Below are positions 21,197 through 32,138 of a DNA stretch of 64,000 nt, piece by piece. The position numbers were made by a program, and so were the translations under genes. The stretch is from assembly GCA_949592205.1 (NCBI GenBank), contig CATIUR010000005.1:110931777-110995776 (forward strand), read 5' to 3'. Origin of the DNA: Helichrysum umbraculigerum. Taxonomy: Eukaryota; Streptophyta; Magnoliopsida; Asterales; Asteraceae. Under the pieces are notes generated by a model. It saw only the letters and a program-made list of their open reading frames with translations. It searched no databases and was not told the DNA's origin. Position 1 is the stretch's first letter; each line of letters opens with the position of its first letter.

Positions 21197-23513
21197 AATT
21201 TGTATTATTCGTGTTGGTCGCTTGTTCAAACAGGTGAGGGTACTTCTTTCTTATCTCATCCTCACGTTCCCAAGTAAACTCTGGGCCATGCTTCGAATTC
21301 CATCGAACTTTGACGAGTTTGATTAGTTTGTTTCGCAGTTTTTGTGTTTTTCTATCGGTTACTTCGATTGGTTCCTCCACAAAGTTAAACTTTGAGTTAA
21401 TGAAGACTTATTCAGGAGGTAGGATAAGTGTTTCGTCGGAAAGACACTTCTTCAAATTACACACATGAAAAGTGTCGTGAATACTACTAAGCTCTTGTGG
21501 TAGTTTGAGTTTATAAGCAACACGACCAATCCTAGCAAGGATCTCAAAAGGTCCAACATATCGTGGGTTCAGTTTTCCTCGCTTGCCAAATCGTGCTATC
21601 CCTTTCCAAGGCGATACTTTGAGTAGAACCTTATCTCCTACTTGAAACTCAAGAGGTTTACGGCGGTTATCGGCGTAACTCTTTTGTCTATCTCTCGCCG
21701 CTTTCAATCGGTTAAGCACTTGAGATATTTTGTCTGTGGTTTCTTGGACAAGTTCAGGTCCGGATAGTTGTCTGTTATCCAACTCTGCCCAACAGAGTGG
21801 TGATCGGCATTTGCGTCCATACAACGCTTCAAACGGTGCCATATGTATACTGGTGTGATAACTATTGTTGTAGGAGAATTCTGCTAATGGAAGATGAGTA
21901 TCCCAATTTCCTCCAAAGTCAATCACACATGCTCGTAGCAAATCTTCGAGCATTTGAATCGTTCGTTCACTCTGGCCATCGGTTTGCGGATGATAGGCCG
22001 TACTCATATCGAGTCGAGTACCTAGGGCCTGTTGTAGCGTTTGCCAGAAACGAGATGTGAATCTGCTATCTCTATCAGATATAATCGATAGTGGCACACC
22101 GTGCCGAGAAACGACTTCTTTGATATAGATTTTTGCCAGTTTCTCAAGTTTATCAGTCTCTTTGAAAGCAATGAAGTGGGCTGATTTCGTCAGTCTATCG
22201 ACAATCACCCATATTGAATCACCAGTTGATGTCTTTGGTAGCTTCGTGATGAAATCCATCGTTATGTGTTCCCATTTCCATTGTGGCATCACTGGTTGTT
22301 GCAAAAGTCCTGAAGGTTTTTGATACTCAACCTTGACCTTTGAACAAGTTAGACATTTGCTGACATAAGTAGCGATGTCTCTCTTCATATTAGGCCACCA
22401 ATAGAAACCTTTCACATCTTGGTACATCTTATCTGCGCCAAGATGAATCGAGTAGTTGGACTTGTGAGCTTCGTCCAATATCAGCTTACGGAGTTCATCG
22501 TCGCACGGTACCCAAATTCTATTCATGAAGTATAAAACTCCATTCTCTTTTGTTTCAAGCTGTTTCTCCATTCCCTTCAGGGATTCGTCTTTTATGCGCT
22601 CGGCGGTGAAAGCCAATTGTTGCGCGTCGCGAATTTGAGTAATGAGATTCGAGTGGATTGTTAACACCAAGGCTCGAACTCTGCGAGGCTTAACGTTCTC
22701 TTTACGACTCAGGGCATCCGCTACTACATTAGCATTGCCCGGATGGTACTTAATCTCACAGTCGTAATCATTCAGCAATTCGACCCAACGTCTCTGTCTC
22801 ATGTTGAGCTCTTTCTGGTCGAATATATGTTGTAAACTCTTGTGGTCAGTGAAAATTGTACACTTTGTGCCATATAAGTAGTGTCTCCAAATCTTTAATG
22901 CAAAAACGACTGCTCCCAACTCTAATTCATGAGTTGTATAGTTCTTCTCATGAATCTTCAATTGACGAGATGCATAAGCAATAACTTTGTCGTTTTGCAT
23001 GAGAACACAACCTAACCCTTGATGTGAGGTGTCACAATAAACAATGAAGTTCTCGGTTCCCTCAGGTAAGGATAGAATCGGAGCAGTGCTCAACTTTTGT
23101 TTCAACAGTTGAAAGGCGTTCTCTTGTTTCTCTCCCCATTCAAATTTCTTATCCTTCTGAGTTAAGGTGGTGAGTGACTGGGCTATCTTTGAAAAGTTCT
23201 CTATAAATCGTCGATAATAGCCAGCCAAACCAAGAAATTGTCGAATTTCTGTGGGAGTTTCCGGTGCTTTCCAGTTCTTAATCGCCTCTATTTTGGATGG
23301 GTCCACATGAATTCCCTTGTCATTGATCACGTGACCAAGGAAATGAACCTCTCTAATCCAAAATTCGCATTTGGAGAACTTAGCATACAGCTTCTCGTTC
23401 TCAAGTAGTTGGAGGATAAGTTTCAAATGCTGTTCGTGATCCTCTTTCGTCTTTGAGTAAATCAAAATATCGTCAATGAACACAATGACAAACTTATCTA
23501 AGTAAGGTTTGCA
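21195..23513 (-). pseudogene. pol: C pol fragment: RT end, RNase H, integrase, tail
   Basis: The minus-strand frame starts mid-RT at CKPYLDKFVIVFIDDILIYS (the catalytic DD is kept) and runs through GLAGYYRRF, RNase H (VYCDTSHQGL), zinc-binding (CLTCSKVK), integrase core (MDFITKLP, ISDRDSRFTS, GQSERTIQMLE) and the chromodomain-like tail (KVRWNSKHGPEFTWE). One in-frame TAA at 21408-21410 replaces Glu after LPPE, just before the tail. Codons upstream of the Cys at about 23513 are not gypsy sequence but read across the junction. The stop at 21195 closes the natural frame. Confidence 0.92.
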
Positions 23514-23527
23514 CAATGACAAACTTA
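23481..23527. repeat. 16-bp duplication at the C/B junction
   Basis: CACAATGACAAACTTA occurs at 23481-23496, inside C's RT, and again at 23512-23527, exactly where gypsy sequence gives way to copia sequence. Short copies of nearby sequence at a joint are typical filler from end-joining repair with template switching. Confidence 0.8.
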
Positions 23528-23681
23528 GATATCATTTCATTAGAGACTGTAATGAGAAAAGACTTATTCAAATTTTGAAAGTTCATACTGATAATCAGTT
23601 TGCTGATTTGTTTACTAAAGCTTTTGATGTAGGCAGATTCACATTCTTGGTTACTAGTATTGGAATGATCAATTTGTCTTA
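23528..23681 (+). pseudogene. pol: B copia RNase H C-terminus
   Basis: Reads LRYHFIRDCNEKRLIQILKV, then QFADLFTKAFDVGRFTFLV and stops TAA at about 23679. This is the C-terminal block of copia RNase H; E has the counterpart IRHHFIRDCAEKKLIKLVKV ahead of its pol stop. Everything upstream is lost. Confidence 0.85.
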
Positions 23682-24389
23682 AGTATTTTTCTTATCACTA
23701 CTTTCTGTGAATAATATTTACTGTGCTTCAATTTGGGTTAATACTAATTTGTTAATTAAACACTGACAGTGTGTATTATGTATAGTTATCACTGTTTATT
23801 ACTTTAAATATAAACAGTGGTAATAATCACTTCACCACTGTTTTTGTATGACTAACACTGTATACTTGTATTTTTGTTTGTATTAACACTGCAGTTTATA
23901 TTGCTATGTTTTGGAGTCTAATCAATGCAGGTGTATACTTTGGCGTTTTACTGCTTGTTGGAGTTTAGCTTTCGATAAAAAAAAAAAAAAAATACTGCCT
24001 TGGTACGCTTTGTTTATATGATACTGCTAGATCTTAAGTACTACTTGTATTAAGTTAGCACTGCCTTGGTCGGTTGGTACTGCTTGTACAAGTGAGCACT
24101 GCTAGTTTTATTATGTGAATGATGCATTTGAAAAACCGTGTTGATTACCACTGATGGTTAATTCTCACAATTACCACTGAACGTGTTATTTTTCTTAATT
24201 AACAATGTTTTAGTTATAATTGGGGATCTGGTCAAATTAGGGTTTACAACTGATTTAATTTAAGTATTTAACTCTCAACACTTAGGGTTTTTCATTGCGT
24301 TTTCCAAATTACACATACAAACCACTGCGCTAAGTCTCATATCTTCTATACACCATCTTCGTTTCTCTTCGAATTAGTGATTTATTATC
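23682..24389 (+). other. B spacer between pol and extra ORF, with A16 and ACTG words
   Basis: No open frame of note. It holds many ACTG-centred words (AACACTG, ACCACTG, TACTGC, GCACTGC), about fifteen in 500 bases, and a run of 16 A at 23977-23992. The same words recur in B's LTR. E has a spacer at the same place, also with an A run and its own repeated word. Confidence 0.7.
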
Positions 24390-27300
24390 ATGGCATCTAC
24401 TTCATCTACTGTTCAATTACCGATTGGGAAAGATCATAATATGATCGCATTCTTGATGAAACCTGCTGAGGCAAACGAGTATGTGGAAATCATTGATTTT
24501 CTTCGTGCTTCACATATTCGTCATGCTCTTACTGTGGCACCCAGAATTTCTCATGAACATATCAACAATTTCTGGGTAAATGCTACGATTGAAGAGGAAC
24601 AGGGTATTAAACGGATCGTTTCAAAAGTCATGGATACACGAGTTGTAGTTACTGAAGCTACTGTTAGAACTTCATTACAACTAGATGATGAGGTAGGTAT
24701 AACCTCTTTAGACGATTCTGTTATGTACGATACTCTACGCTTGATGGGTTATGAGGGTTCTTTTGAAGTTTTTACTTTTCAGAAAACTTTATTTTCTCAT
24801 CAGTGGAGATTTTTGATTCATACAATTTTGCACTGTTTATCATCTAAAAGATCATCTTTTGAACAGTTTGGAAGCAACATTGCTTATGCAATTGCTTGTC
24901 TTGCAACTGGTCAGAGATTCAATTTTTCAAATCTGATATTTTCTGGTATGCTTAGGAACATTGAGCAACCAAAGATTAAATTTTTGATGTATCCACGATT
25001 TGTGCAGTTGTTCTTAAATGAACAAATTCCTAATTTAACTGCACTTGATAAAGTTATTGGTATTGTCTCTTTTAAACCAAAAGTTTTTGTAAATATGAAG
25101 AGAGATACTAAATTTTCTGGGAAGGTTACAGCATTATTTTCTACTATGCTTCCTGCACCTTCCACCACAGCATCAGTACAACCAACTGAAGCTGAACCAG
25201 CTGCTGAGAGAATGGTTACACCCACCACTTCTCAACCCACAGTAGCTGGGGGTATTAAACGAAAACAAGGGACCAAAACAGCTAAATCTTCTAGAGCCAA
25301 AAAGGCTAGAACATAGATGTCTGAGGATCATGTTGCTCAGTCATCTCAGTCAATGGACAGTGGTCCAACACAACATGTGGTCCATAAGGAGAGGGGTGAC
25401 CATTCTGAGAGGGCTGCTTCTACGTCTTCTAGCCCACTGGAAGAGCAGGACAGAAGTAACATAAATAAGACACAATCAGAGGCAACACCTGGACATGATT
25501 CTACACCTGTAGATGATCCTAGTGGTCCCAGTACCAAGAATCAAGGGGACTTTGATGATCATGCTAGGCATGAGTCAGAGTTTGATAATGTCAATGATTC
25601 ACCAAAGGATTCACATCCTGAAGGTGTTGAGGCTAGAACTAACTCAGAATTGATGACTATGATTGACTATGTCTGGTCAAAATTTGTTCAGGAGAGGAAA
25701 AAGAATAGAGCTAAGGATGAGATTGTGGCTCAATTGCAGAGGAGAGTGCAGCAGTTAGAGAAGATTGTAATTGATTGTTTGAAGAAAGGAACAAAGTATG
25801 TGGTTCATGATACTTCTGAACCTGAGGATGCTTATCAGTTTCAACAAAATGCTTTCAAAAAGGGAGAGAAGTCTTGGACAAATATGGGTGATAAGGTAAA
25901 AAAGAATGATAAGGTTGTGGATGATGATGAGAAGGTTGATGAAGATATAGAGATGGAACAACCAGAGGATGATGAGTTTGTACATACACCTCCAACACCA
26001 CCAACAGAGCCAGAGATGAATGAACCGGTAAATGAATCAGTGGAAACAGAAATGAATGAACCAGAGGCAGATGATAAGGTATCTGAACATATTGAGGTTA
26101 TTGGTTCAGTGGATCAAACTGCAGAGGTTGATATGGGTGCTAAGACTGAGGAGCTAAAGATTGATGGTGATGAGGTTGATAAACCAGAGATAGCTGTGGA
26201 AAAAGAAAAGACTGGTGCTCAACAACAAGTTGAAAAAACTAGGAAAAAAAAAAGCATTCCAGTTAAAACTGCTAAGATGACAGGAACAGGGAAGAAGGTT
26301 GAAACACCAAAGAAAAAATCTACACAACCATCGTTACCTAGATTTACAATCAGAGAACCTGCTGCAGCTCCTGTTCATCAAAAGAAAGATTTGCCAAAGA
26401 TTGATCCAAAAGATAAAGGCAATGGAAAGCTGGTTGAAGAACCAAAGAAGAAAAAGTCAAAACCAGTGCCAGCTGATGCAACTGCTCATGATCCAGAATA
26501 TGCACAAAGATTACATGCTGAGCTCAATGCAGAAGACTTAATTGATGTTGAGATTGAGAGGTAAATTTGTTAAAATGACAAAGGAACAAGTGGCAGAATG
26601 GGATGAGTATTTGTTGAGAGAGCAAAAGCAGGATGATATTGAGTATCTTGTTGATCAAATCAAGAAGAAGAAAGCAGAAGAGGCAAGAAAGAAAAAGGCA
26701 GCTAAACCACCTACTAAAGCTCAGATGAGGAAGAGTTTGATTGCAAAGTTAAAAGGTGGATATATTCCTATGAATGCTTTGAAGCAGATGAGTTTGGAGA
26801 GATTGCAGAGTTTGTGGGATAAAGATGATATGAATCCTGAAGTGATTGAGAGGAAAGAGAAAGAAAAGAAAGAAGCTTAAAAAGAAAAGAAAAAGGCTGA
26901 AAGAGAAAAGAAATTAAAAGAAAAGGAAGATAAGGAAAAGAGAGAAAAGGTAGAAGCTGAGAAGAGAAAGAAAGAAGAAATAGAGAAAAAGAAAAGAGAA
27001 TTGGATGAAATTCCTGATAGAGAAAGGAATGTTGATGAATTGAAGGAATTTATTTTGTTGCAACCAGTGGAGTCAGAGGTAATTAATGCTGATTTGCCTG
27101 GGATTATTGATTGGTCCATTGAACAGTTTGTTAATCCTGTTAAGATTCACAAGATTAAAATTGAAAGAGCAGATGGAAATGTGTCTTGGTGGAGATCTTT
27201 TCGGGATTTAATAAAGAGGATCAGTAGAACTGATTTGGTCAGAATGTATGAGATTGGGATGGAGAAGGAATTGGATTTAAAGAAGTTTGATAATCTGGTT

Positions 27301-27630
27301 GAAAAGGTTACATGGCATTGGATTAAAGCTATGTTTGAACCAGAAGAGTTTCGATGTCAATTTAGTACTTTCAGCAAGGTCAGGAATTGGATTTATCATG
27401 CCAAACCAGGAGTACATCAGATTGTTATGGATGATGCAGTGTTTATGTGGTTGTTGACAGATAGATTTTATGATATAAATCTGAGATTTTTGATGAGCAT
27501 GAGAAATGCAAGATTACAAGCTGCTGTTTTAGATTATGTAGCTCTGGAATTGGTTTATATGGTGCTGAATCAGATTTATAAGAAGGAGGAGATTGATAGA
27601 AGGAAGAGAAGAAAAGACTGGCAGTTTTGA
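24390..27630 (+). pseudogene. B extra ORF after pol (env-like by position), intronless and broken
   Basis: ATG 24390 opens a frame to 25316, continues in the same frame after a TAG to 26564, then one frame over from about 26553 to 27630 with a TAA at 26878-26880. Read through these breaks it spans about 1080 codons. Order: a globular N-terminal part (about 1-240) with FLRASHIRHALTVAPRISH and QWRFLIHTILHC; a Thr/Pro/Lys-rich linker; a coiled-coil stretch; a long acidic then Lys-rich low-complexity part; a C-terminal globular part (VSWWRSFRDLIKRISRTDLV). The N-terminal block matches the exon 1 product of E (FLARSRIRYAITANPPIS, QWRFLWHVMNIV). No signal peptide or membrane segment is evident, so env is a positional label only. 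Similar proteins are common in Asteraceae genome annotation under misleading names (recollection). Confidence 0.75.
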
Positions 27631-27684
27631 AAGAATTTTGTAAAGCTCATAATGGAGGATTAGAAGAAACTTAATGTTGTTAAG

Positions 27685-27697
27685 TTTAGGGGGAGAT
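27685..27697 (+). promoter_or_regulatory. B polypurine tract
   Basis: TTTAGGGGGAGAT lies directly before the LTR start TGTTGGGTC at 27698. Confidence 0.8.
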
Positions 27698-28283
27698 TGT
27701 TGGGTCAAAACTGTTTCTGGGTTGAAGTTGTTGTTGATGAGAAGACAAAGAGTACAAGTGTTTAAAACTGTTTATGTTGAAGGTTACAACTGTCTTTACA
27801 AGGCTACAACTGATAGAAGAAATCTGAAGAGAAGACAAGTGTTACAACTGATTGAAGATAGATTTCAACTGATAGTTATGTGTATGTAAGTAGTTAAAAC
27901 TGCTTATGTATCTGTAATTGTTAGTTATATATGTAGCAGGTAACACTGATTATATATTTGTACTTGGTCTTATATTACAATTGAAGCAGTTACCACTGAA
28001 TGTGTAATAGTCACAACTGTTTACTTCAGAATGGTAGTTACAACTGTTTATGATTTTGTGATAAGTATGAGTCGGTTATGGAAGTTATTTTATTCCATAT
28101 TCGTAGGAGATTGTATAGGACTCTATGTGTTATAAATAGAGATCCTTTAGACCTAGATAGGTTAAGATTTTGCGCAGCTTCAAGGTTTTCTGTAACCCTA
28201 ATACATTAAGTGCATTCGTCTTATATCATTAATAAGATTGAAGCTTTCGATATATTATTGTGTTCATTATATTAATTTATATT
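27698..28283 (+). repeat. B 3' LTR, truncated by T3
   Basis: Starts TGTTGGGTCAAAACTG after the polypurine tract. It holds about ten ACAACTG / AACACTG words, a TATAAATA box at 28131 and a likely start region with TTCTGTAACCCTAATAC downstream. The end is not seen: T3's LTR begins at 28284, and the remainder would lie to the right of the window. Confidence 0.85.
28131..28138 (+). promoter_or_regulatory. TATA box in B LTR
   Basis: TATAAATA followed by GAGATCC is a canonical plant TATA box at a normal place for a copia LTR. It is preceded by the ACAACTG word cluster, which contains the MYB-type core CAACTG. Confidence 0.75.
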
Positions 28284-29026
28284 TGTGACACCCGTCAATT
28301 TAGGACTAGAATTTAGTGCCTAATCAAGTTATAATACATGTAATTAGTTCTGTGTTAGGCTAATTAATGTATCAATTATTATATATATTGTTGAATATAT
28401 ATCTACACAATTTTTTGGTTTGTTTAAATAATACGAGTTTCAAATCGAATGAATTTCGATACAATGAATACGGTCGTTGGTGAACAATTTAACTAAATAA
28501 CATAACATTATTTAATGGAACTATTATATCTCAAGAATATTATTTTGTAATATTTTAGTTTAAACAGTATCGTATAAATAACAATTTACTTAATTAAATT
28601 ACAAACACGCGCGACAAAACAAAACGAGTTTAAGTTACAATTTATAACTACAACCTAAAGTACTTTAATAAAAATACTTCAATCAAATCATCGGGAATTT
28701 ATTCGTATTCTAAAACGTATATTAAAACATATAAAATAAATGTTTAACGTTTAAATGACGGAGAAAACGAACACCACTCGGAGCGTGGGGCGAAGACTGA
28801 AAAAGGAGGAGGTTTAACCTCCCACCTCCCTTTTCTTTTCTTTCATTTCTTTCTTTACTTTCTCTCTCTCACTCTCTTTTCTCTCTAAACCAAAAACCAC
28901 CACCAAGTCACAAAACTTCAAAATAAATACACAAAACGACATTGGATCATCAAAATAATTACGGAAAAGGAACCACCTCGACGCGATCTACATTCTCATC
29001 TTTCCGGAATTTCATTTCGGCACTTT

Positions 29027-30665
29027 GTAAGTTTCCGACAAAATCCTGAAAACTCTCGATTCTTTGTATTTTCACTTGTTAGTTGTTTATATAACTTATA
29101 TATGTCCATTACAAAGGGTAGAACACGATTTTGTAGCTTAAAAACGGGTTTGAAATGGGTTTTTGGCCGGAAAAATCTTGACAGCCGGACTTTCTGGGCT
29201 GGTGTTCATCTTTGCGACACAAGCCTTGTGTCGCATACTATGTCGTATTTTGGCCGTTATGTCGCATCTTGTGTCGTACCAAACCTGTTGTGTCGTAACT
29301 CATGCGACACAATATTGTGTCGTACTCTGTGTCGCAAACTATGTCGTATTCTATACGACACAACCACTATGTCGCTATTGATTTAGCATTTCGAACATAT
29401 GCGACGCAACCCTTGTGTCGTATAGGTATTGTGTCGCATACTTATGCGACACAACCCTTGTGTCGCATAACAAATTATTATGTCGCATATTGTGTCGCAT
29501 AAAACATAATATTTACAACTTTTTACTATGTGTCGAGACCAAAATTTTATCACTTGATTTCACCCAAATTCAAGTCCAGATGCGTTTTTCCTTAAAGCAA
29601 TATAGTAGAAATAAAAATTTTCCAAGCTGACCTGGCAGCTCGACCCCAGCCAGGGGCTCTGCCCCTTGGACCCCGCCAGGGGCTGCCGGCCCTTGGACCC
29701 CGCTACCAGGGGCGCTGCCCCCGGACCCCCGTACTTAGATTCCGTAAGCACATTTCTCACCAAGTGTTGAACTTGCACAATTTCAAATACTCGTGCGATA
29801 CGACTTCTAAAACACATTGAAACATACTATTCAAGTATAATGTTTCGAGACCAAAAATTTAATGATGAGATTATTATTACAAACAAACACCAACGGGCCG
29901 TACGTGTTTTCAAAACATACTTCAAAACCAAACAAGTCGTTGTAACTTGTATCAATTCAATCAAACAAGTCGTAGTAACTTGTAACAAACCAATCAACCA
30001 AATCGTAATAATTTGGACATATATATATAGTTGTATAACAACTACAAAGGTAGTCTTTCGAGATACCGGTACAATTAATAACAATCAAGTGTCGTGAACA
30101 CATTCAGGTTTCAAGTCCTTGGACACCAATTCACAGCTATTTACTTCAAGTTTATTAAATTAAACACTTCAAGACTCAGGTGAGTTTCATGGCCCCATTT
30201 TCACTATTTTACAACTAGGGGTGTGATATTACTACTCTATTTTGTTTTACAAGTAGAACGCAAGTACCAACCTTCAAATACTACATGAGTTCCAAGCTAA
30301 TCAATTTAAAGTCCTCTATAGCATAGTCTCTAATATTTTAGCGTGAATGTTAGTATATGATATCATATGGGATTGACAATCCTCATCCGGGTTAGCACGC
30401 ACTAACCGGTCAAACGGATGTATTAGCATTTGGGAAGACGAGTGTGGATTAGACACTCGTAGGAGGCAAATCAGTTAGGTTTCCTTAATTGGACCTAGCG
30501 CTCAAGTTAAGCTCAGACTATGTGCTCATGGATTGTATAACTTTTATTTTGCTTAATTGCATTTTAAATTCAATATAAATCTTGCGGTTCTTACAACTAT
30601 ACATTGACATACAAACCTGTGAGCTCACCAGCGTTTTCGCTGACCCATTTTAGTATTTATCACAG
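29027..30665 (+). other. Putative leader intron in T3 LTR
   Basis: Donor CACTTT|GTAAGT at 29027, branch-like CTGAC at 30640-30644 (22 bases before the AG), acceptor TTTATCACAG|GTACCC at 30665, and AAACCTGTGAGCTCACC upstream. It encloses the palindrome array. Confidence 0.55.
29213..29500 (+). repeat. TGCGACACAA / TTGTGTCGCA array, T3 LTR
   Basis: Same word and layout as T2's array though the LTRs are of different families: first dyad TGCGACACAAG/CTTGTGTCGCA, then TGCGACACAATATTGTGTCG, TACGACACAA and others. T1, the closer relative by LTR, instead carries the ACGTCGC form. The array and the rest of the LTR therefore have different histories. Confidence 0.88.
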
Positions 30666-30963
30666 GTACCCAGCAGTAGGTTGGCTGCACAAGCAGGGAC
30701 TTTTAGCTCGAGTCACCATACATACAACTAGAGATTTGATTGCATTATTATATTTTGTAAAAGTAATTATGCTATGTAATCTCTCAATTTCATGAACCGA
30801 GCTAATGTAACATTATCTTTGATGTAAACGTTTACTTTATTAATACAAGTTTAAAACGACGCATATAGTGGTCGTTCATTATATATCTTATGTGCTTTGT
30901 ATATTGATTAGTGACACCCAAATCGAGCTTCCGCAAATCATTAAATTTGGGGGTGTCACAGAT

Positions 30964-30974
30964 TGGTATCAGAG
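30964..30974 (+). promoter_or_regulatory. T3 primer-binding site (initiator-Met tRNA)
   Basis: TGGTATCAGAG three bases after the LTR. The twelfth base is A where the usual site has C (TGGTATCAGAGC), so pairing is one base shorter than in T2. Confidence 0.9.
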
Positions 30975-31338
30975 ACTAAGGTTATAGTGAACTAGGTTGC
31001 ATTTAGTGGGCCTAGACTATGACCGTTAGGCAGTATTTCCTCATTAGGCATGACTGGATCAGAAATTACAGCATACGACTTTAATTTAACATAGCCTGAT
31101 CAACTATGTACAATTAAAGAAAGATGATGTAAGGTCTAAAACGATCAGGTTGAACAGGAATACACTAGTTGACTCTGACCTCGAGAGAACCGGGACTCAA
31201 ACAAGTCTGTGCTAGACACCCAATAGGCTATTATGCGATGCTAAGTATACATAGATAGGCCTCGTTACAATCTTAGGCTATATTATATAAGTTATTATAT
31301 GGAGATAGGCCTCATTCTTCCTAACGCTTTGTCTCAGA

Positions 31339-31833
31339 ATGGCAAACACACCACCAAGTTCGTCACGTTCTTACCCACATGAAACACAAAACTCAAGGGT
31401 AGCTAGGAGGGACATCAGGTTGCCTCGAGCTAGCCCATATCCAACTCACCCTACTCTACCGGGCTTAACCGCTACAGTACATCACCACGAACAACGACTT
31501 AACGCTATGGATATTGAGATGCAAGAGACCCGTGAGCTCTGGAGACTTACATCAATAGAACGAATCGAGCAAGTCTCCGAAGACCACGATCACACTGTTA
31601 ACAACATGAACACTCTTCAAAATCAGGTGGAAGGAACGGTCGAAACCATGGAGGTTGTCCACAACCAAGTAATTGACAACCGAAATGATATCTCTGTTTT
31701 ACAATCAAGGCTGCATCAGTGCGAGACACGTCTAAGGGAAACCGAAGACGCCCTCCGAATTGCCAACAGACTTGCAGAGTCTGTGAATCATCTCACTGCA
31801 CTGCTGCCACAACTTAACTTACGTCAGAATTAG
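31339..31833 (+). CDS. Small ORF between primer site and gag (ORF0-like), T3
   Basis: A 164-residue frame with a true ATG, starting MANTPPSSSRSYPHETQNSR as in T2's 170-residue ORF. It has a basic polar N-terminus and then a Q/E/R/L-rich, probably coiled-coil body ending in RLAESVNHLTALL. It remains open while the gag-pol of the same copy has four stops. The ATG follows TTTGTCTCAG, a good acceptor-like sequence. No known domain recognised. Confidence 0.6.
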   Translation: MANTPPSSSRSYPHETQNSRVARRDIRLPRASPYPTHPTLPGLTATVHHHEQRLNAMDIEMQETRELWRLTSIERIEQVSEDHDHTVNNMNTLQNQVEGTVETMEVVHNQVIDNRNDISVLQSRLHQCETRLRETEDALRIANRLAESVNHLTALLPQLNLRQN

Positions 31834-32138
31834 CTTAGGTTGAATCTGTACTCTAATATGCTTTTGTAGGATCTATGTAATTCAACTGGATGTAACAATT
31901 CCCGGCGCTTTTGTAAAACATCTAAGTCTGTAACTTTTGAAACTTGTGACTCAAAAATCGTCTGTAATCATTTGGCTTCGAAATATCAATTGATGATTTC
32001 TATTAATTATCTCGCGTTATTGATTTTTACCTTGAGATGTTGTATATTACCATTTTATATATGTACATCTGTGGCGATATATCATGAATTTCGGACTAGT
32101 ATCTCACTTCCTTTCCTTGTTCTTTCTTGCTCAGCATC

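Larger units (their letters stand above)
17307..23513 (-). mobile_element. C: 3' part of a minus-strand Tekay-like element
   Basis: Read on the minus strand: RT end, RNase H, integrase, chromodomain-like tail, polypurine tract, then a complete 3.85 kb LTR that abuts A's integrase at 17306/17307. Gag, protease, most of RT and the other LTR are missing. At 23513/23514 the sequence switches to a plus-strand copia pol. A 16-bp duplicated filler marks the joint, so the loss looks like a deletion repaired by end joining. The candidate target pentamer is AGAGG (17302-17306); the partner is deleted. Confidence 0.9.
23514..28283 (+). mobile_element. B: 5'-truncated SIRE-like Ty1/copia element
   Basis: Plus-strand order: last part of copia RNase H, about 700-base spacer, long extra ORF region after pol, polypurine tract, then a 3' LTR that T3 interrupts at 28284. 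A long ORF between pol and the 3' LTR is the mark of the SIRE/Maximus lineage. Gag, protease, integrase, RT and the 5' LTR are missing at the C junction. It is a different family from E: LTR sequence, repeated words and the extra ORF all differ strongly. Confidence 0.85.
28284..30960 (+). repeat. T3 5' LTR (2677 bp)
   Basis: Runs TGTGACACCC to GGGTGTCACA, directly followed by the primer site. Order is as in T1: a CT-rich stretch (about 28810-28890), donor-like GTAAGT at 29027, palindrome array, a GC-rich patch with repeated CCAGGGGCTGCC-like words (29630-29735), hairpins ACGAGTGT/ACACTCGT (30438-30460) and GGTTAG/CTAACC, then CACAG|GTACCC. The small open frames inside it (for example 29102-29630, 29840, 30604) overlap the repeats and show no domain. 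Confidence 0.94.

Noticed and set aside
25755..27119. Hydrophobic-looking minus-strand frames opposite B's extra ORF
   Set aside because: They arise as complements of Lys/Glu-rich codons; not membrane proteins.
24390..27630. B's extra ORF as a host gene (similar proteins carry enzyme names in some annotations)
   Set aside because: It lies between copia pol and the 3' LTR, shares its N-terminal block with E's extra gene and has no enzyme motif.
29630..29735. GC-rich CCAGGGGCTGCC-like patch, also at 3510-3575 in T1, considered as a separate insertion or gene piece
   Set aside because: Present at the same place in sister LTRs T1 and T3 and so part of the LTR.
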